The notes below the pieces were generated by a model. That model searched no databases. It saw only the letters and a program-made list of their open reading frames with translations, and was not told the DNA's origin. This document shows positions 60,579-64,000 of a DNA stretch of 64,000 bases, piece after piece. Every line of letters starts with the position of its first letter. The first letter of the stretch is position 1. This DNA is from Chloroflexota bacterium. GTDB lineage: Bacteria; Chloroflexota; Limnocylindria; Limnocylindrales; CSP1-4. The DNA lies in NCBI GenBank assembly GCA_021786265.1, contig JAJYNP010000005.1, forward strand, positions 62,001 to 126,000, in the 5' to 3' direction. Made by a program: the position numbers and the translations under genes.

Positions 60579-60820
60579 CCGTCGCCGCCTGCGAGTCCTG
60601 CGGCATGCCCCTGGCCACCGACACCGACCACGCCCTGGCCGACCCGGCCATCCCGTACTGCCACTACTGCGCCCCGGAGGGCACTCTGCCGGCCCCTGAA
60701 GAGCGCCTGGAGCGCTTCATCCAGTGGACCATGCGCCAGGAGGGCCTGGACCACGATGTGGCCCGGGCGAAGGCGCTGGCCTACATGAAGACGATGCCGG
60801 CCTGGAAGGACGCCTTCTAG
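60575..60820 (+). CDS. Zinc-ribbon protein (PF12674-like)
   Basis: An 81-residue protein with CESCGMPL and CHYCAPEG forming a four-cysteine zinc ribbon, followed by a helix ERFIQWTMRQEGLDHDVARA and the end YMKTMPAWKDAF, the pattern of the putative zinc-ribbon family PF12674. Function unknown. Its ATG overlaps the MarR stop (ATGA), so it is co-translated with the regulator. Confidence 0.88.
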   Translation: MTVAACESCGMPLATDTDHALADPAIPYCHYCAPEGTLPAPEERLERFIQWTMRQEGLDHDVARAKALAYMKTMPAWKDAF

Positions 60821-60854
60821 GTCTCAACCCCGTCCACCCCGCCGTCGCAGCGGC

Positions 60855-61193
60855 TCATGGCCTGGATGGATCCTCGCGCGACAGCAGATAGAGGGCCATC
60901 ACGAGCGGCGTGCGTGCGAGCACGCTGTGCCTGGTGTCGGCGGGGATCCGGAGCCACGTTCCCGGGACCGCGGCGTAGGCATCGTCCCCGGCGGTGAGGT
61001 CGCCCTCCCCGGACAGGATGTGGATGATCGCCGGGCGGGCCGAGGTGTGCTCGGAGAGCCGCTCGCCCGCGGCGAAGGCGAACAGGACGAGTTCGACCCC
61101 GGCCTCGTTTGAGAGGGTCTGGCTGTGGATCCCGCGGGCCGGCACGGGGGCTTCGGCGATCAGGTCCCGGAAGAACGTGCGGGTCGTGCTCAT
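60855..61193 (-). CDS. Cupin domain protein
   Basis: A 112-residue cupin: VELVLFAFAAGERLSEHTSA, PAIIHILSGEGDLTAGDDAY and TWLRIPADTRHSVLARTPLV, the two cupin motifs with metal-ligand histidines. It ends with ALYLLSRED. Many such small cupins detoxify or sense small molecules; no substrate can be named. The ATG at 61193 is preceded by GGAGCC and, before it, TATCGT as a -10-like element six bases away. It faces the zinc-ribbon gene. Confidence 0.88.
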   Translation of the reverse strand: MSTTRTFFRDLIAEAPVPARGIHSQTLSNEAGVELVLFAFAAGERLSEHTSARPAIIHILSGEGDLTAGDDAYAAVPGTWLRIPADTRHSVLARTPLVMALYLLSREDPSRP

Positions 61194-61199
61194 GGCTCC

Positions 61200-61205
61200 A
61201 CGATA
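61200..61205 (-). promoter_or_regulatory. Likely -10 element before the cupin gene
   Basis: TATCGT (61205 to 61200), six bases before the ATG at 61193 on the minus strand. Confidence 0.45.
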
Positions 61206-61409
61206 GCGCGCGCGAGGCGAGCAAGCGGGCCTGACCGTCGGCCCGACCTCCGGCATCTGGAGACGGCGGCTGTACCGGCCTGCCTGATCTGGCCTCAGCG
61301 CCCGGGCTCCTCCCCTCGGCGCGCGCCTCGTCCGGTGGGATGGGCGGGCCCGATCACCATCAATGCGGCGGCGAGCCTGAGGGTATCCGCCACTCCGGCC
61401 GTTCGGCGC

Positions 61410-62204
61410 CTAGCGACGGAGGTGCAGCGCCACTGCCCGCGCCTGCTCTTCGAGGACATCGTCGAGCGGCGCGAACGGGACCTCGCCATAGCGCCGCCGG
61501 AGCGCGAGCCGGACCAGGTGGTCGGCAAGCGCCGGGTTCTTGGGCAGGACGGGTCCGTGGAGGTAGGTGCCGTAGGCGTTCTGGAAGACGGCACCTTCGG
61601 TGTGGTCCTTGCCGTTGTTGCCGGCGCCCACGACGACGCGCCCGAGCGGTCGAGCCCCCGCACCGAGATAGGTCCGACCGCCGTGGTTCTCGAAGCCGAC
61701 GAGTGTCCGGCCCTCCCACTCCACGACCACGTTGCCGACCATCCGCCCGCGCCCCGCGCTCGTGATGTCCCGGATGGGGACCTTCTCCTCGGCCGCCCAG
61801 TGGATCGTCTCGGCATCGAAGATCCCGAGGCCCTCGAGGTCGTCGCCGCGGAAGGGACGGTAGCGGCGGCCCCACATCTGGTAGCCCGCGCAGATGAGGA
61901 GCGCGACGCTGCCTGCGTCGATGGCCTCGCGGATGGCGTCGCCCTTCGCCACCACGAGGTCCCGGGCGATCAGGCGCTGCTGCGAGTCGGCGCCCCCGCC
62001 CATGAAGAAGAGATCGACGGCGTGCGGTTCGATCGGCGTGCCGGCCTCGAGCGGCAGGATCTCGACGTCGATGCCCCGCCAGCGGCAGCGCTGCTGCAGA
62101 CACAGCACGTTCCCCCAGTCGCCGTACTGACTCAAGACGCTGGGATAGAGGTAGCCGATCGTCAGCTTGACCGCGCTCGGGGAAGACGCGCCGGGCGTGC
62201 TCAC
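61410..62204 (-). CDS. gatD: Lipid II isoglutaminyl synthase, glutaminase subunit
   Basis: A 264-residue class I glutamine amidotransferase that supplies ammonia to MurT, which amidates D-glutamate in the lipid II stem peptide. Seen: KLTIGYLYPSVLSQYGDWGN, LFFMGGGADSQQRLIARDLV, catalytic Cys in LLICAGYQMWG (C105), VGFENHGGRTYLG, and catalytic His in YGTYLHGPVLPKNPALAD. The GTG at 62204 is chosen since the family match starts there. It follows murT by 28 bases on the same strand, the standard GatD/MurT arrangement. Supports a Gram-positive-type or monoderm cell wall. Confidence 0.92.
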   Translation of the reverse strand: MSTPGASSPSAVKLTIGYLYPSVLSQYGDWGNVLCLQQRCRWRGIDVEILPLEAGTPIEPHAVDLFFMGGGADSQQRLIARDLVVAKGDAIREAIDAGSVALLICAGYQMWGRRYRPFRGDDLEGLGIFDAETIHWAAEEKVPIRDITSAGRGRMVGNVVVEWEGRTLVGFENHGGRTYLGAGARPLGRVVVGAGNNGKDHTEGAVFQNAYGTYLHGPVLPKNPALADHLVRLALRRRYGEVPFAPLDDVLEEQARAVALHLRR

Positions 62205-62232
62205 GACCGTGGGTCTCCCGTGCCGCAGGCGC

Positions 62233-63651
62233 TCACGCCTGCCAGAAGGGGACGAGGTGCCCGCGCCGCACGAACCCCTCTCGCAGCGCCCACATCGCCG
62301 TGTACGTCGCGATGATCGTGAGCTCCTCGCCGGGCGGGGTCCGGCGCAGGCCCTCGGCGACGGCATCCGCCAGGGCGGGGATCGTCGACAGCGTGGGACG
62401 GCCGTCCGGCGGACCCTCGAGGACCCCCGCGTACTTGAGCCGTACCGCCAGATCGGCGGCGCGGTGGCCCGAGGCGATCACCCACTCGAGGCGGCCGCAG
62501 AGCTGCTCGAAGGCGACGTCCCAGATCCACGAGACGTCGCGGCTGTCCTGCGTGTTGTCGTTGAGCGCGAGGACGAGCCGCAGCGTGCTGCGGGTGCGGA
62601 GCAGGATCTCTGTGACCTGGTCGAAGCTGCTGGGGTTCTTCACCAGCGCGAGCAGCACCCGCCGACCATCGACCTCGAACCGCTCCAGCCGGCCGAAGGC
62701 CCCCGGCACGTCCCCCACCGCCTCCCTCACGACGTCGGGTCGGACACCGAGACTGTACGCGGTCGCCGCCGCCGCGATCGCGTTGTACGCGTTGAAGATG
62801 CCGGGCAGCGGCACCGCGAGGGTCTGCGGCCCCCAGGGCGTCTGCAGCTTGATCGTGGAGCCCTCGAGCCCCCCGACCTCGACGTGCCACGCCGAGAGGC
62901 GGGGCGTCGGCCGGTGCCAGCCGCAGGAGGCGCACGCATAGTGCCCCAGGTGTGCGTAGAAGGAGAGGCTGTACTGGAGGTCGCTCGCACAGCGCGGGCA
63001 GCGGCGCGAGTCGGCGCTGTGCTGCAGGCGCGACCGGCCCCAGCGTCCGTCCTCCAGCCCGTAGTAGAGCACCGGGTTCGAGACGGACTCCCCGAGATAG
63101 GCCACCAGCGGGTCGTCGGCGTTGAGGATCAGCGTCGTGGAGGCCGGGAGCCGCTGGAGCGCCGTCGCCCACAGCGACGCCACGAAATCGACCTCGAAGT
63201 AGCGGTCGAGCTGGTCGCGGAAGAGGTTCGTGATGAGGATCATCCGGGGCGCCAGCCCGTCGATCACCGCGGGCAGATGGCCTTCGTCCACCTCGAAGAT
63301 CCCGATCAGGTGCTCGCTCGCCGGAAGCCGTCCCCGCCAGCTGGCCTCGGCCAGCAGCGTGGTCGTGATGCCGCGCAGCATGTTCGACCCCTCACGGTTC
63401 GTGAGTGGGGTGAGGCCGGCGCCCCGGACCGCCGCCACGATCATCCGTGTGCTGGTGGTCTTGCCGTTGGTACCGGTGATGAGGAGCGAGCCGTTCGGGA
63501 TGTGCTGCGCCAGCTCACCGGCCAGCCGCGGATAGATCCGCTCGGCGACGAGACCGGGGAGCGAGGTCCCACCGCGGCCCGACCGGCGCAGCAGCCAGCG
63601 GGTCCCCTTGCCCGCCTCGAGGGCGACCAGCCCGGCGGCGTTGGGAGACAC
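62233..63651 (-). CDS. murT: Lipid II isoglutaminyl synthase, MurT subunit
   Basis: A 472-residue Mur-ligase-fold enzyme. The ATP site is ITGTNGKTTSTRM (residues 60-66 for GTNGKTT), the middle domain holds EVDEGHLPAVIDGLAPRMIL and ITNLFRDQLDRYFEVDFVAS, and a zinc ribbon of four cysteines (CPRC and CASC, about residues 217-246) is the MurT hallmark. PGIFNAYNAIAAAATAYSLG and LALNDNTQDSRDVSWIWDV follow; the latter aspartate area joins the GatD interface. GTG start at 63651, no strong ribosome site. It forms an operon with gatD, and the gene before it ends 16 bases upstream. Confidence 0.94.
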   Translation of the reverse strand: MSPNAAGLVALEAGKGTRWLLRRSGRGGTSLPGLVAERIYPRLAGELAQHIPNGSLLITGTNGKTTSTRMIVAAVRGAGLTPLTNREGSNMLRGITTTLLAEASWRGRLPASEHLIGIFEVDEGHLPAVIDGLAPRMILITNLFRDQLDRYFEVDFVASLWATALQRLPASTTLILNADDPLVAYLGESVSNPVLYYGLEDGRWGRSRLQHSADSRRCPRCASDLQYSLSFYAHLGHYACASCGWHRPTPRLSAWHVEVGGLEGSTIKLQTPWGPQTLAVPLPGIFNAYNAIAAAATAYSLGVRPDVVREAVGDVPGAFGRLERFEVDGRRVLLALVKNPSSFDQVTEILLRTRSTLRLVLALNDNTQDSRDVSWIWDVAFEQLCGRLEWVIASGHRAADLAVRLKYAGVLEGPPDGRPTLSTIPALADAVAEGLRRTPPGEELTIIATYTAMWALREGFVRRGHLVPFWQA

Positions 63652-63667
63652 GGACCGACAGCCCCGC

Positions 63668-64000
63668 TCAGGCGCGCTTCTGCGCGAGGAGCGAGATCCA
63701 GTACGGGCGCACGATCATCTCGAGGACTCCGCACTGCTGGGCGAAGGAGAGCCGCTTGACGCGCCGGACGAACCCCGGGCTGGCCGAGTGCTCGGCCACA
63801 TCGAGCGGGATCTCCTGGTCGTAGTAGTCGGTGAGGCGCAGCACCGCCATGCCGTTCGCCTCGAGCCACGCCACGATGTCGGCGAGCTGCAGGTGGTTCT
63901 CCCAGACGTGGAGGAACTCGTCCACCACCCAGTCGTCATCGTGGAGGTCGACCGGCGGCGCCGTGTAGTAGTTCTTGAAGTTGCGGTCCCCGGTGGCCCA
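63668..64000 (-). CDS. Uncharacterised protein, C-terminal 110 residues
   Basis: The frame is open from the window edge to a stop at 63668. It reads FKNYYTAPPVDLHDDDWVVD, EFLHVWENHLQLADIVAWLE, MAVLRLTDYYDQEIPLDVAE and QQCGVLEMIVRPYWISLLAQ. The style, with a late LRLTDYYDQ and an EMIVRPYW strand, fits the tail of a class I methyltransferase, but the SAM-binding part is outside the window, so I leave it unnamed. It lies 17 bases upstream of murT on the same strand and may share its operon. Confidence 0.6.
   Translation of the reverse strand, partial: WATGDRNFKNYYTAPPVDLHDDDWVVDEFLHVWENHLQLADIVAWLEANGMAVLRLTDYYDQEIPLDVAEHSASPGFVRRVKRLSFAQQCGVLEMIVRPYWISLLAQKRA

Overview
The window comes from a bacterium with very high GC (roughly 70% or more by eye), dense coding on both strands and many 1- or 4-base start/stop overlaps. 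F420-type enzymes (an LLM-class oxidoreductase and a deazaflavin nitroreductase domain), MurT/GatD lipid II amidation, a MenA-like prenyltransferase, a methylmalonyl-CoA mutase, many lipoproteins and no outer-membrane genes point to an actinobacterium-like Chloroflexota, possibly near the Limnocylindria/Ellin6529 group. That placement is inference from gene content; there is no rRNA, tRNA or phylogenetic marker in the window to settle it.

Layout. 0-10 kb: a LiaF-like protein with a coupled unknown gene, a PAP2 remnant, a GH1 beta-glucosidase, a PAS-like protein, YibE/F, a polysaccharide deacetylase lipoprotein, a nitroreductase-methyltransferase fusion, a coupled SRPBCC/baeRF pair and a DUF389 protein. 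10-15 kb: an ABC-2 exporter under a frameshifted TetR gene with a clear promoter and operator, a MerR/MarR divergent pair, and an ArsR gene with its operator followed by thioredoxin. 15-27 kb: methylmalonyl-CoA mutase large subunit, small unknown genes, about 1.1 kb of repeat-rich non-coding DNA, a J-domain/ExoX-C protein, a second ABC exporter coupled to a DUF4032 gene, and a DoxX-Rieske membrane protein. 27-34.5 kb: an unusual LLM-oxidoreductase/UbiA fusion, a CPBP protease, formate-tetrahydrofolate ligase, a cyclic-nucleotide-binding protein and an AbrB/VapC toxin-antitoxin pair. 34.8-46.6 kb: GMC oxidoreductase, acyl-CoA dehydrogenase, a class III aminotransferase, a rubrerythrin-VIT1 iron transporter, DinB-like, cupin and SDR genes.

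46.7-59.3 kb is rich in broken genes: Crp and metallo-beta-lactamase fragments joined head to tail, a decayed TfoX-like gene, a subtilase fragment, and a wrecked SOS mutagenesis cassette (imuA-imuB-dnaE2) that still has a perfect-looking LexA-type promoter. Intact genes between them are a UvrD-like helicase with HRDC domain, the metY-metX pair for methionine synthesis and a HAD phosphatase. 59.3-64 kb: a pair of small coupled genes, MarR with a zinc-ribbon protein, a cupin, and gatD-murT for peptidoglycan precursor amidation.

A recurring feature is a TANNNT -10 hexamer placed 6-7 bases before the start codon with no ribosome binding site needed, which suggests that leaderless transcripts are common in this organism. 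No single undescribed system is proven here. The strongest candidates for follow-up are the LLM-UbiA fusion, the nitroreductase-methyltransferase fusion, the J-domain/ExoX-C protein, the decayed mutasome and a dispersed palindromic repeat found at 19.2 kb and 56.6 kb.
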